This document shows, piece by piece, positions 1 through 9,325 of a stretch of DNA of 64,000 bases; within the stretch, counting starts at the first letter, position 1; every line of letters begins with the position of its first letter. The notes beneath the pieces were generated by a model, which saw only the letters and a list, made by a program, of their open reading frames with translations, made no database searches and had not been told where the DNA came from. Source of the DNA: CADEEN01 sp963816315 (lineage in GTDB: Bacteria; Pseudomonadota; Gammaproteobacteria; Burkholderiales; Burkholderiaceae_C); assembly GCA_963816315.1 (NCBI GenBank), contig CAWFJZ010000006.1:1-64000 (forward strand), written 5' to 3'. The translations under genes and the position numbers were made by a program.

Positions 1-582
1 CTGCGCCTGCTGGAGCGCGTGCAGCTGCCGCGCGCGCGCGAGCGCCTCGATGCCTACCCGCATGAACTCTCCGGCGGCCAGCGCCAGCGGGTGGTGATTG
101 CGATCGCACTCGCGTGTGGACCCGACCTGCTGATTGCCGACGAGCCGACGACCGCGCTCGACGCGACGATCCAGCGCGAGGTGCTCGACCTGCTCGACGA
201 GCTCCGGCGAGACAGTGGCATGGCGCTCTTGCTCATCAGCCACAACCTCGACGTGATGGCGGCGCGCGTCGAGCGCATCGCGGTGATGTACTGCGGCCAG
301 ATCGTCGAGAGCGGGCCGACGCGCGAGGTCTTCGAGCAGCGCGCGCACCCTTACACGCGCGGCCTGTTCGCGGCGCGGCCGGCGCTGGGCCTGGCGCGCG
401 GCACGCGGCTGCAGACGATCCGCGGCCGCGTGCCCGCGTTGCACGAGATGCCGGCGGGCTGCGCGTTTGCTGAGCGTTGCGACTTCGCGGTCGATGCCTG
501 CCGTGCAGCGCTGCCGAGCGAGCAGGCAGTGAGCGGCTCTCACGGCGTGCGCTGCATCCGTTGGCGCGAAGCCGCAGCATGA
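1..582 (+). CDS. Peptide/nickel-type ABC importer ATP-binding subunit (DppD/OppD family), 5' end cut by window
   Basis: This is the last ~193 residues of an ATPase that powers an Opp/Dpp-type importer at the inner face of the membrane. The frame is open to the window edge, so Walker A lies outside. Visible are the signature LSGGQRQR, Walker B LLIADEPT, the H-loop LISHNLD and, in the C-terminal oligopeptide-transporter tail, HPYTRGL followed by a Cys-containing segment (CAFAERC). The stop overlaps the next start as ATGA, so the two ATPases are translationally coupled. The substrate cannot be told from this subunit; the binding protein two genes on belongs to the peptide/nickel class. Confidence 0.9.
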   Translation: MRLLERVQLPRARERLDAYPHELSGGQRQRVVIAIALACGPDLLIADEPTTALDATIQREVLDLLDELRRDSGMALLLISHNLDVMAARVERIAVMYCGQIVESGPTREVFEQRAHPYTRGLFAARPALGLARGTRLQTIRGRVPALHEMPAGCAFAERCDFAVDACRAALPSEQAVSGSHGVRCIRWREAAA

Positions 583-1378
583 GCGCGCTGCTGCAGGTCA
601 CGGGCTGGGCAAGCGCTACACACTGCCGCGCGCCCATCCATTGTCGCCGGCAGGCACGATGCCCGCGCTGGACGGCGTGAGCTTCACGCTGCGAGCCGCC
701 GACGCTGGGCGTCGTCGGCGAATCGGGTTCCGGCAAGAGCACGCTGGCGCGGCTGGTGATGGCGCTCGAAGCGCCATCGTCCGGCAGGTGCTGTTCGAAG
801 GCCGCGACCTGCATCGACACAGCCGCGGCGAGTTGCGCGCCGCGCGGCGCCACTTCCAGATGGTGTTCCAGGACCCGTCGGCTCGCTCGATCCGCGCATG
901 ACCGTCTGGCGAACCGTGGCCGAGCCGCTGGAGCAACTCGAACACCTGCGCGAACCGAGCGCCGCGAGCGCGCGGCAGCGATGCTCGACGCGGTCGGCCT
1001 GAACGCCGCCACCGACCTCGACAAGTTCCCGCACGAGTTCAGCGGCGGCCAGCGCCAGCGCATCGCCATCGCGCGCGCGCTGGTCACGCAGCCCAAGCTG
1101 ATCGTCGCCGACGAGCCGGTGTCGGCGCTCGACGTCAGCGTGCAGGCCCAGGTGCTCAACCTGATGCAGGACTTGCAGGAACGGTTCAGCCTGGCCTACC
1201 TGTTCATCAGCCACGACCTCGCGGTGGTCGACCTGGTGTGCGACGAGCTGATCGTGCTGCAGCAGGGCGTGTCGTCGAGCGCGGGCCCACCGACCAGGTG
1301 CTCAATGCGCCGCAGCAGCCGTACACGCGGCGGCTGATCGACGCCGTGCCTCGCCCGATGTGGCAGCATCCGCGCTGA
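579..1378 (+). CDS. Second ATP-binding subunit of the same importer (DppF/OppF family), heavily frameshifted
   Basis: Partner ATPase of the preceding gene. Pieces in successive frames give a complete DppF-like protein of about 265 residues: Walker A GESGSGKST near 725-750, Q-loop MVFQDPS near 870, signature FSGGQRQR near 1040, Walker B LIVADEPVSALD near 1100 and H-loop LFISHDLAVV near 1205, ending PQQPYTRRL before the TGA. Six reading-frame changes are needed, near 605, 697, 785, 881, 957 and 1270. Each fits one lost base in a C- or G-rich run, and conservation on both sides of every shift is good. I therefore read this as a functional gene with sequence errors; true decay is possible but less likely. 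Confidence 0.8.
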
Positions 1379-1395
1379 ATCAGGAGGAGGTCACC

Positions 1396-2873
1396 ATGAC
1401 GCTCACCCGCCGCACCCTCATCGCGCTGGCCGCCGCTGTCGCGTTCGGCGGCGCCCACGCCCAACCCATCAACAAGAGCCGCGTCACGCTGGCGATGGTG
1501 CTCGAGCCCACGGGCCTGGACCCGACCATCGCGCCGGCCGCGGCCATCGGCGAGATCGTGCACTACAACGTGCTCGAAGGCCTGACCAAGATCAACGTCG
1601 ACGGCAGCGTGACGCCGCTGCTGGCCGAGAGCTGGAGCATGGACCCCGACGGCAAGAGCTACACCTTCCGGCTGAAGAAGGGCGTCAAGTTCCACGACGG
1701 CGAAGCCTTCGATGCGGCCGACGTGAAGTTCAGCTTCGAGCGCGCGAAGGACGACAAGAGCACCAACAAGGCCAAGAAGGCGGTGTTCGACAACATCCGC
1801 CGCATCGACGCGCCCGACGCGCACACGGTGATCCTGACGCTGGACAACGCCGACCCGAACTTCCTGTTCCGCATGGGCGAGAACACCGCCGTGATCCTGG
1901 ACCCGAAGAGTGCCGCCGGCGCGGCGACCAAGCCCGTCGGCACCGGGCCCTTCATGTTCGACGACTGGAAGAAGGGCACTTCGGTGACGCTGAAAAAGTG
2001 GCCGGGGTTTCGCGATGCCAAGGCGGTCAAGCTCGAGCGCGTGGCTTCCGCTTCATCAACGACCCGGCCGCGCGCGTGGCCGCGCTGCTGGCCGGCGACA
2101 TCGACGGCGTGCCGCGCCTCGACGCGCCGCAGGCGGTCAAGCAGTTGCAGGGCGACAAGCGCTTCACGGTGGCCATCGGCGACACCGCCGGCAAGGGCAT
2201 CGTGGCGATCAACAACAAGAAGAAGCCGTTCGACGACGTGCGCGTGCGGCGCGCGATCATGCATGCGATCGACCGCAAGGCCTTCATCGACGGCGTGCTC
2301 GAAGGCCTGGGCAAGCCGATCGGCAGCCACTTCGCGCCCACCGATGCGGGCTACCTCGATCTGACGGCCACCACGCCGTATGACCCGGAGAAGGCCAAGG
2401 CACTGCTCAAGGAGGCCGGCGTCGCGACCCCACTGGCCGTCACGCTGACGCTGCCGCCGCCGCAGTACGCGAGGAAGGGCGGCGAGGTGATCGCGGCGCA
2501 GCTGGCCAAGGTGGGCATCGTCGCGAAGATCGAGAACGTCGAATGGGCGCAGTGGCTCGGCGGCGCCTTCAAGGGCAACTTCGACCTCACGATCATCAAC
2601 CACGTCGAGCCGCTGGACTACATGCAGTACGCCAACACCGCGTACTACTGGGGTTACGACAGCAAGGACTTCCGCGAGCTGACGGCGAAGTTCGCCGCCA
2701 CCGGCAACACGAAGGAGCGCGCCAAGCTGTTCGCCGACATCCAGAGGAAGATCGCCGCCGACCAGGTCAACGCATTCATCTTCAACCCGGCGCAGGTGGC
2801 GGTGGCGCGCAAGGGCTTGAAGGGGCTGTGGTCGAGTTCGCCGATCTTCGCCAACGACATGGCTCCGCGGTGA
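1396..2873 (+). CDS. Periplasmic substrate-binding protein, peptide/nickel class (SBP_bac_5), one frameshift
   Basis: Solute receptor for the ABC importer encoded just upstream. The start ATG follows an AGGAGG ribosome site and opens a signal peptide of about 22 residues ending GGAHAQ. The mature part shows the class signature LAESWSMDPDGKSYTFRLKK and GVKFHDGEAFDAADVKFSF, then VGTGPFMFDDWKKG and later AIDRKAFIDGVLEGLG. One shift near 2040 joins the two halves (..KAVKLERV / FRFINDPAARVAALLAGDID). The joined length of about 490 residues is normal. Such proteins bind oligopeptides, nickel or similar ligands; which one is not shown by the sequence. Confidence 0.88.
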
Positions 2874-2880
2874 GTTGGCA

Positions 2881-3374
2881 ATGAGCGCGCGAGACGATCG
2901 AGCAGTTGTACGACAGCTTTCGCGACGCTCGACGCGAAGGCGATGGCTGCCTGCTACGCCGAGGACGCCTACTTCGACGACGAGGCGTTCTCGCTGCGCG
3001 GCCGCAAGCAGATCGGCGGCATGTGGTCGATGCTGTTCGACGCCATCAAGAAGCAGGGCCGCAAGGACTGGAAGCTCGAGGTGCGCGACATCACCGCGAC
3101 GAGCGCGCATTGGGAGCCGACCTACCGCTTCTCGGCCACGGGCCGGCTGGTGCACAACATCATCGACGCCGAATTCGAGTTCGACTCGCACGGCCTGATC
3201 AAGCGCCACCGCGACCGCTTCAGCTTCTGGCGCTGGTCGCGGCAGGCTCTCGGCGTGCCCGGCGTGTTGCTCGGCTGGTCCGGCTTTTTGCGCGGCAAGG
3301 TCCGGCGCACCGCGGGGCGGCAGTTGGAGAAGTACCTGAAGACGTACGCGCTGCCCGAGCGGCGCGCCGGATGA
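2881..3374 (+). CDS. NTF2-like / SnoaL-like small protein
   Basis: A cone-fold protein of about 163 residues of the SnoaL/NTF2-like superfamily, which includes small enzymes and ligand-binding proteins. From 2943 the frame is continuous and shows the usual sequence of the fold (YAEDAYFDDEAFSLRGRKQI, later HWEPTYRFSATGRLVHN and IIDAEFEFDSHGLIKRHRDR). The likely N-terminus starts at ATG 2881 (TIEQLYDSF is readable at about 2895-2921), but two one-base shifts before 2943 are needed to join it. It starts 8 bp after the binding protein. A separate role is likely; nothing in the sequence ties it to transport. Confidence 0.7.
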
Positions 3375-3381
3375 CGCCCGC

Positions 3382-4762
3382 GTGACCGCGCTCCACGACC
3401 GCAGCGCCGTCGAGCTGCTCGCGCTCTACGCACGCCGCGAAGCCTCGCCGGTCGAAGTGTTGAACGACCTGCTCGCCCACATCGAACACTGCGAGCCGAA
3501 GATCGCAGCGTTGTGGGCACTGGACGCTGAAGGCGCAAGCGCTGCCGCGCGCGACAGTGAGGCGCGCTGGCAGCGCGGCGAGGCGCTGCCGCTCGACGGC
3601 GTGCCGGTGACGGTCAAGGACAACATCGCCACGCGCGGCGTGCCGGTGCCGCTGGCTGTGCGGCAACCTTGCTCGTGCCCGCCGCGGCCGACGCACCGCC
3701 GGCGGCGCGCTTGCGCGAGGCCGGCGCGGTGATCGTCGCCAAGACGACGATGCCCGACCTCGGCATGTTGTCGTCGGGCCTGTCGAGCTTTCACGCGCTG
3801 ACGCGCAACCCGTGGGACCTGTCGCAGAACCCCGGCGGCAGCAGCGCCGGCGCCGCGGCCGCGTGCGCCGCGGGCTACGGCCCGCTGCACCTCGGCACCG
3901 ACATCGGAGGATCGATCCGGTTGCCGGCGGGCTGGTGCGGCATCGTCGGCTTCAAGCCGAGCCTGGGCCGCATCCCGATCCATCCGCCGTACGCCGGCCG
4001 CGTGGCCGGGCCGATGACGCGCACGGTGGCCGACGCCGCGCTGGCGATGCGCGTGCTCGCGCAACCCGATGCGCGCGACACGATGAGCCTGCCGCAGCAG
4101 CACATCGCGTGGCACGAGCTCGACGCCGATGTGCGCGGCTTGAAGATCGGCCTCTGGCTCGACGCCGGCTGGGGCATGGCGCCCGACGCCGAAGTGCGCG
4201 CGGCGACCCTGGCCGCCGCGCGCGCCTTCGAGCAGGCCGGCGCGATCGTCGAGACGCTTCCGCCGTTCACCACGCGCGCGATGATCGACGGCCTCGACGC
4301 CTTCTGGCGCATGCGCGCGTGGCAGGACATCGCTGCCTGGCCGCGTGAGCGGCAACGCAAGGTGCTGCCCTACATCTTTCAGTGGGCTGAAGGCGCCGCA
4401 GCGCTCACAGCGGAGCAGGTGTTTCGCGGCCACGGCCAGATGGCCGCGATCCGCGATGCGACGGTCGCGGCGACACAGCGCTTCGACGTCGTGCTCTCGC
4501 CGGTGAGCCCCGTCGTGAGCTTCCCCGCCGAGTTCGCCAGCCCGTTGAATGATCCGTCGCGGCCGTTCGAGCACATCGCCTTCACGCTGCCGTTCAACAT
4601 GAGCGAGCAGCCGGCGTGTCGTTGAACGCCGGCTACAGCGCCGGCGGTTTTCCGATCGGCGTGCAGCTCGCCGGCCGCCGTCACGACGACCTCGGCGTGC
4701 TGCGCATCGCGCGCGCGTTCGAGCAACTGCGCGGCCCGCAGCGCGCCTGGCCGACGCTGTAG
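3382..4762 (+). CDS. Amidase signature-family hydrolase, two frameshifts
   Basis: Serine hydrolase of the amidase signature family, cleaving a carboxamide. The catalytic Lys lies in VTVKDNIATRG (about 3610-3640). The Gly/Ser-rich core NPGGSSAGAAAACAAG and the nucleophile Ser in LGTDIGGSIRLPAG are at about 3825-3930, completing the Ser-cisSer-Lys triad. Shifts near 3655 and 4612 separate the N-terminal, central and C-terminal pieces; the last piece (AGYSAGGFPIGVQLAGRRHD) is the conserved end of the family. GTG 3382 is the likely start, a few bases after the preceding stop. Length, about 455 residues, is normal. Substrate unknown. Confidence 0.85.
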
Positions 4763-4792
4763 CGGCTGGCGCTACATTCCGCGCATGAAACA

Positions 4793-4858
4793 GCCCCTTG
4801 CTCACTTCGTTCGCGTCCCCCGAGGGGAGCGTCAATGCCTTGGGGCGGCCCGGCGGAA
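4793..4858. repeat. Dispersed intergenic repeat, copy 1
   Basis: A 66-bp sequence between the amidase and the TPR gene. It matches 53602-53669 in inverse orientation over nearly its whole length (shared cores GCGAACGAAGTGAGC and GGGCCG/CCCAAGGCA). It sits immediately upstream of the ATG at 4864, and the TPR frame stays open through it, so a start inside the repeat is possible but unlikely. Confidence 0.75.
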
Positions 4859-4863
4859 CTGAC

Positions 4864-6228
4864 ATGCCGACATTCGACGACCGTGGCCTGCCCACGGGCA
4901 GCACGCACGAAGCCGCGCGCCACGCGGTGGAGTCGGCGCTGTGGCGGATGATGGCCTTCTACGACACGCCGATCGCCGATCTCGATGCCGCAAGCGCGTT
5001 CGATCCGGCATGGCCGCTGCCGCACGCGATGAAGGCCGGCTTCCTGTTCTCGCTGACCGAGCCGAACCTCGTCGGTGAAGCCTCGCAGCACCTGGCTGCG
5101 GCGCGCGAGCTGATCACCGCAACAACACCCGCACGCGAGCGCGCCCATGTCGAGGCGCTGCAGCTCGTGCAAGAGGGCCGCTGGGGCGCGGCCTGCCGGG
5201 CCTGGGACCCGCTGCTGATCGACCACCCGCGCGATGCGCTGGCCTTGCAATGGGCGCAGCTCTGGGACTTCTACCGCGGCGATGCGCCGTCGCTGCGCGC
5301 GCGGCCGGCGCGGGCGTTGCCGGAGTGGGACGAAGACGATCCGCTGTATGCGCATGTGCTCGGGCTGTGGGCCTTCGGCCTCGAAGAAAACCATTGCCTC
5401 GACGCGGCCGAAGAAGCCGGCCGCCGCGCGCTGGCGATCGACCCGCGCGCGCCGTGGGCGGTGCACGCCGTGGCGCATGTGATGGACATGCAGGGCCGCT
5501 TCGACGACGGCGCCGCGTGGTTGCGCCACCACCAGCCGGCGTGGGCCGAAGGCAACGGCATGGCCGCGCACCTGTGGTGGCACACCGCGTTGTTCCGCGT
5601 CGAAGGCCTGGACGTCGCCGGCACGCTGCGTGTGCTCGACGGTCATCTCTGCGGCGAGCATTTGCAGATCGGACTGCAGCGTGTCGATGCGGCGTCGCTG
5701 CTGTGGCGATTGCACCTGCTCGGCGCCGACGTGGCCGAGCGTTGCCGCGCGCTCGGCGCCGCGTGGTGCACAGCCGATCAGCACACGCCCGGCCACTATG
5801 CTTTCAACGACGTGCACGCGCTGATGGCCCTCTTGGCCGGCGGCGACGTGGCGCGCGCCGAGCACCACATCGCGCGCTGCGCCGAACGCGCGATGAGCAG
5901 CGACGACGCCAAGCGCGACAACCACGTCATGGCGCGCGAGGTCGGCCTGCCGCTGGCGCGCGGCCTCGCGGCGTTCAGCAGAGGCGAGTTCGACGCCGCC
6001 GCCGACCAGCTCTATGCCGTGCGCCTGCAGGCCCAGCGCTTCGGCGGCAGCCATGCGCAGCGCGACGTCATCGACCAGACCTTGCTCGCCGCGTGCGCAC
6101 GCGGCACCGGCCGCAAGGCCCTCGGCCGCGCGCTGCTCAACGAACGCGTTCTCGCCAAACCGATGACGCCGCTGACGCGGCATTGGAGCGAGGCGATGGG
6201 GGAGGCGACGGCGAGGGTGAGCGTGTGA
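4864..6228 (+). CDS. TPR-repeat protein, TTC38-like family
   Basis: A soluble protein of 454 residues built from helical tetratricopeptide-like repeats, resembling the family that includes human TTC38. Its biochemical role is not known. Recognisable family features are AFDPAWPLPHAMKAGFLF near the N-terminus, repeated A/L-rich helix pairs, HAVAHVMDMQGRFDDGAAWL in the middle and HLWWHTALF just after. ATG 4864 is preferred over the longer frame starting at 4798 because the extra N-terminus would be the translated dispersed repeat. The stop overlaps the next GTG, so it is probably cotranscribed with the DUF1992 gene. Confidence 0.8.
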   Translation: MPTFDDRGLPTGSTHEAARHAVESALWRMMAFYDTPIADLDAASAFDPAWPLPHAMKAGFLFSLTEPNLVGEASQHLAAARELITATTPARERAHVEALQLVQEGRWGAACRAWDPLLIDHPRDALALQWAQLWDFYRGDAPSLRARPARALPEWDEDDPLYAHVLGLWAFGLEENHCLDAAEEAGRRALAIDPRAPWAVHAVAHVMDMQGRFDDGAAWLRHHQPAWAEGNGMAAHLWWHTALFRVEGLDVAGTLRVLDGHLCGEHLQIGLQRVDAASLLWRLHLLGADVAERCRALGAAWCTADQHTPGHYAFNDVHALMALLAGGDVARAEHHIARCAERAMSSDDAKRDNHVMAREVGLPLARGLAAFSRGEFDAAADQLYAVRLQAQRFGGSHAQRDVIDQTLLAACARGTGRKALGRALLNERVLAKPMTPLTRHWSEAMGEATARVSV

Positions 6229-6588
6229 ATGCAGAAGAAAAGCGAGAGCAACGCCTGAAGCTGCTCGACGACCACATCGGCCAGCACCTGCGCCAGAGCG
6301 AACAAAGCGGCGAGCTGCAAGCCGCGCCGAGCTACGGCAAGCCGCTCGGTCTTCGGCGACGGCTATGACGAAACCCCCGCCGAGCTGCGCATGGGCATGA
6401 AGATCCTGAAGGACGCCGGCGTCGTGCCGCCGGAAGTCGAAGCGATGCGCGAAGCGGCGGCGCTCGAAGAACGCCTCAACGCATGCGCCGACGAAGCCGA
6501 GCGGCGCACATTGCAGCAGCAGCTGTCCGACAAGCGGCAGGCGATTGCGCTGCGTCTCGAAAAGCTCGCCGCCAGCCGCACCTGGTAG
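6225..6588 (+). CDS. DUF1992 (DnaJ-homologue C28-type) protein, one frameshift
   Basis: A small helical cytoplasmic protein of about 120 residues of the DUF1992 family, which is related to a conserved region of the eukaryotic protein DNAJC28. The N-terminal half LLDDHIGQHLRQSEQSGEL and the conserved GYDETPAELRMGMKILKDAG with PPEVEAMREAAALEE are clear. A one-base shift near 6350 (between SYGKPLG and FGDGYDE) separates them. The GTG start overlaps the TPR gene stop by four bases. Function is unknown. Confidence 0.8.
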
Positions 6589-6606
6589 CCGCCAACTGCG
6601 AGTTGA

Positions 6607-7695
6607 CTACGGCCGCACCTCGTACACGAGGTTGAAGGGCGTTTCCGTGGCGCGTCGAAAACGCCCGAAGCCGCCTTGACTGGCGACCTGCCGCAGCCGC
6701 ACCTCGCCGGCCTGCGCGCCCAGGCACAGGCCCACCTCCTGCGCACGCGAGGCCGGCGTGCAGATGAAGGTCGATGCCGAGTAGAAGATGCGGCCCACCG
6801 GGTTCAGGTTGTCTTCGAGACGGTCGTTGGCAAAGGGCTCGACGATCAGCCAGTGGCCGTCCTTGTGCAGCGCTTCGCGCACGTGGGTTGCGGCGCCGAC
6901 CGGGTCGCCCATGTCGTGCAGGCAGTCGAACATCGTCACCAGGTCGTAGCCGCGCCCGGGGAAGCCCTTGGCGCTGGCGACTTCGAAGCGCACGCGCGCG
7001 GCCAGGCCGGTGCGCTCGGCGGCCTGCGTCGCCTGCTCGACCGACGGCGCGTGGTAGTCGAAGCCGACGAAGGTCGAGCGCGGGAACGCTGCGGCCATGA
7101 TCAGCGTCGAGGCGCCATGGCCGCAGCCGACATCGGCCACCGTGGCGCCGGCGGTGAGCTTGTCGTGCAGGCCGTCGCAGGCCGGTATCCACTGCGACAC
7201 CAGGTTGGCCGCATAACCCGGCCGGAAGAAACGCTCGGTGCCGTGGAACAGCGCGCTGTCGTGTTCATGCCAGCCCAGGCCGAGGCCGGTGCGAAAGGCA
7301 CTGATCATCTTCGGGATCGCCTTGAACTGCGCCACGGCGATCTCGAACGCGCCCGGGATGAAAGCCGGGCCGCCCTCGACCGTGAGCGCGAAGGCCTGCT
7401 CGTCGCTGAGACTGAAGCGTTCGCTCTTCGGGTCGTACTCGACGTAGCCGCTGGCGGCCTGCGCCGACAGCCATTCGCGCACATAGCGTGCATCGGTTTC
7501 GGTGCGCTGGGCCAGCGCTTCGGCCGTCAGCGGCGCGTCGGCCAGCGCCTTGTACAGGCCGAGCGTGTCGCCGACGACGATGGTGGCGGCGTGCATCACC
7601 GCGCCGAGGTCGTGCACGAAGTTGCCCATGAACGCGTTCAGGCGCGTCTCGTCGACCGCCAGCGTGCGTTGGGAAGGGGCTAGCGTTGCGCTCAT
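6607..7695 (-). CDS. Class I SAM-dependent methyltransferase with N-terminal winged helix
   Basis: A 362-residue methyltransferase with an N-terminal helical/winged-helix dimerisation part (about residues 1-120) and a C-terminal Rossmann domain. Motif I is TVADVGCGHGASTLIMAAAF; the acidic end of strand 2 is FVGFDYHAPSV; the post-motif region FDCLHDMGDPVGAATHV carries the usual DxxHDM. This layout matches the Rv2258c-like family of uncharacterised O/N-methyltransferases. Substrate unknown. It reads away from the DUF1992 gene (convergent) and shares no obvious operon. Confidence 0.85.
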   Translation of the reverse strand: MSATLAPSQRTLAVDETRLNAFMGNFVHDLGAVMHAATIVVGDTLGLYKALADAPLTAEALAQRTETDARYVREWLSAQAASGYVEYDPKSERFSLSDEQAFALTVEGGPAFIPGAFEIAVAQFKAIPKMISAFRTGLGLGWHEHDSALFHGTERFFRPGYAANLVSQWIPACDGLHDKLTAGATVADVGCGHGASTLIMAAAFPRSTFVGFDYHAPSVEQATQAAERTGLAARVRFEVASAKGFPGRGYDLVTMFDCLHDMGDPVGAATHVREALHKDGHWLIVEPFANDRLEDNLNPVGRIFYSASTFICTPASRAQEVGLCLGAQAGEVRLRQVASQGGFGRFRRATETPFNLVYEVRP

Positions 7696-7778
7696 CGTCT
7701 GCTCCTGGGTTGAACCTGTGCAGGTTCTAGGCGCAACGGCGACGGTGCGAAATGCTCAATCCTGCGTACGGTCAGGTT

Positions 7779-8519
7779 TCACGAGGCCAGCGCGCGCATC
7801 ACCGCCGCGGTGCGCGTCTCGACACCCAGCTTGCAGTACACGCGCTGCAGGTGCTTGTGCACCGTGCGCGGGCTGATGGCCAGGATTTGCGCGATGTCGC
7901 GGTCGGTCTTGCCCGCTGCCACCCACGACAGCACGTTGTGCTCGCGGGCCGTGACGGGCAGCGTGCTCGGCAGCGTGGCGTTCTCGGCGCGCGCACGCGC
8001 CAGCACGCCGGTGCGATGAAACAGCCGCGCCAGCGGGCGGCGCAATTGGTCGAGCAGCGCCACCTCGCGGTCGCTGAAATCGCGACCGCGGCGGTTGAGC
8101 ACGAAGCCCACCAACCAGCCGTCGCCCACATGCAGCGGCAGCGCCACGGCATGGTCGATGCCGATCGCGCGGTAGTACTCGTGATACAGCGCGCTGTGGC
8201 GGAAGGTGCGCCACGGCACCGAGTCACTGATGCGATGCGTGCGCGTGCCGCCGTCGAAGCCGTGGTGGCGCACCAGCGGATGCTCGCGCAGGTGGCGGTC
8301 GAAGCTCGCCATCGCATCGGCGCCGAGCGCCGCCGTGGCGGTGATCCGGCGGTGGCCGCTGGCGAGATCGCAGATCGACAGCGTGGTCAGCTCCGAGGCC
8401 ACCAGCGCCGGCAGGCGCTCGATGCCGCAGCGCGCAAAGCCGTCGGCGTCGTCGATCGCATCGGCGGCATCGGCGATGAAATCGAGCACGGCGCCGAAGA
8501 TCAGGGCAGGGCAGCACAT
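7779..8519 (-). CDS. LuxR-family transcriptional regulator
   Basis: A 246-residue regulator with an N-terminal GAF-like/autoinducer-like sensor part (about 1-170) and a C-terminal LuxR helix-turn-helix: PVTAREHNVLSWVAAGKTDR then DIAQILAISPRTVHKHLQRV. ATG 8519 gives a compact start (MCCPALIF); a longer frame to 8555 would overlap the operators and is less likely. It diverges from a TetR gene across a 66-bp spacer with two inverted repeats, so the TetR protein probably controls both. Ligand unknown. Confidence 0.85.
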   Translation of the reverse strand: MCCPALIFGAVLDFIADAADAIDDADGFARCGIERLPALVASELTTLSICDLASGHRRITATAALGADAMASFDRHLREHPLVRHHGFDGGTRTHRISDSVPWRTFRHSALYHEYYRAIGIDHAVALPLHVGDGWLVGFVLNRRGRDFSDREVALLDQLRRPLARLFHRTGVLARARAENATLPSTLPVTAREHNVLSWVAAGKTDRDIAQILAISPRTVHKHLQRVYCKLGVETRTAAVMRALAS

Positions 8520-8527
8520 GACTTCAA

Positions 8528-8577
8528 ACTTACCTACAGGTCGGTAACTTGTCAACCAGTAGGTAAGTCCCTAGAAT
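8528..8577 (+). promoter_or_regulatory. Divergent promoter with tandem TetR-type operators
   Basis: ACTTACCTAC (8528-8537) and GTAGGTAAGT (8559-8568) form a perfect 10-bp inverted repeat. Each half is also part of its own semi-palindrome, TTACCTACAGGTCGGTAA (8530-8547) and the region 8547-8568. A sigma70-like promoter for the TetR gene overlaps the second: -35 TTGTCA (8549-8554), 17-bp spacer, -10 TAGAAT (8572-8577). The predicted transcript starts within a base or two of the ATG at 8586, so the mRNA may be leaderless. Confidence 0.65.
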
Positions 8578-8585
8578 CGCATGCC

Positions 8586-9212
8586 ATGACCCGAGCAGCC
8601 GCCGTCACCCCCGCCGAACCCGACACCGCGCAGCGCATCCTCGATATCGCTTCGCGGCTGGTGCAGACGCGCGGCTTCAACGGCTTCAGCTACGCCCACA
8701 TCGCCGCCGAGCTGGGCGTCACCAAGGCCAGCCTGCACTACCACTACCCGAGCAAGGCCGAGCTCGGCAAGCGCCTGATCGAGCGCTACGAACAGGAATT
8801 CGCCGCCGCGTTGGAGCACATCGAGGCCGAGACGGACGACGCCTTCCTGCGCCTGCAACGCTACGCCCGCATCTACGCCGGCGTGCTGGGCAAGGAGCAG
8901 ATGTGCCTGTGCGGCATGCTGGCGGCCGAGCATGGGACGCTGCCGGCACCGATGCGGCGCACGCTGCAGCACTACTTCGACCTCAACGAAGCCTGGCTGG
9001 CCAAGGTGCTCGACGGCGGCCGCCGGCGCGGGCAGCTGCGCTTCGACGGCCCGCCGCGCGAAGTGGCGGCGCTGCTGGTCGGCGCGCTCGAAGGCGCGAT
9101 GATGATGGCGCGCTCGTACGGCGATCCGCGCCGCTTCGCCACGGCCGCCGAGCGGCTGCTGGCCGACATGCGCACGGACGTAGCGCCGGCCCGCAAGGCG
9201 GCGCGGCGATAG
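8586..9212 (+). CDS. TetR/AcrR-family transcriptional regulator
   Basis: A 208-residue repressor. The N-terminal HTH is AQRILDIASRLVQTRGFNGF then SYAHIAAELGVTKASLHYHY; the C-terminal ligand-binding helices include EQMCLCGMLAAEHGTLP, a feature of TetR proteins that control quinone- or thiol-linked detoxification genes (the Cys pair may be redox-active; this is inference). ATG 8586 is chosen because the ATG at 8581 runs into TGA at once. It probably represses itself and the divergent LuxR gene through the operators between them. Confidence 0.88.
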   Translation: MTRAAAVTPAEPDTAQRILDIASRLVQTRGFNGFSYAHIAAELGVTKASLHYHYPSKAELGKRLIERYEQEFAAALEHIEAETDDAFLRLQRYARIYAGVLGKEQMCLCGMLAAEHGTLPAPMRRTLQHYFDLNEAWLAKVLDGGRRRGQLRFDGPPREVAALLVGALEGAMMMARSYGDPRRFATAAERLLADMRTDVAPARKAARR

Positions 9213-9325
9213 GCGCCACAGGCCCTCGCCCCGCGTACGCATTCCTGCCCATCGCGCTGCCGCCCTCGGGCGCTTACAACTGCTGCACGCCCCGCCCACT
9301 TCCCAGCGGGGCGCAGGAGTCCACC

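Noticed and set aside
236..1159. Long open frames on the strand opposite to many genes (also 1659-3209, 4681-6183, 16923-18443, 31429-33027, 41051-42718, 55477-57465)
   Set aside because: They lie antisense to well-recognised genes and follow from the high G+C content; composition is Arg/Ala/His-rich without any known domain.
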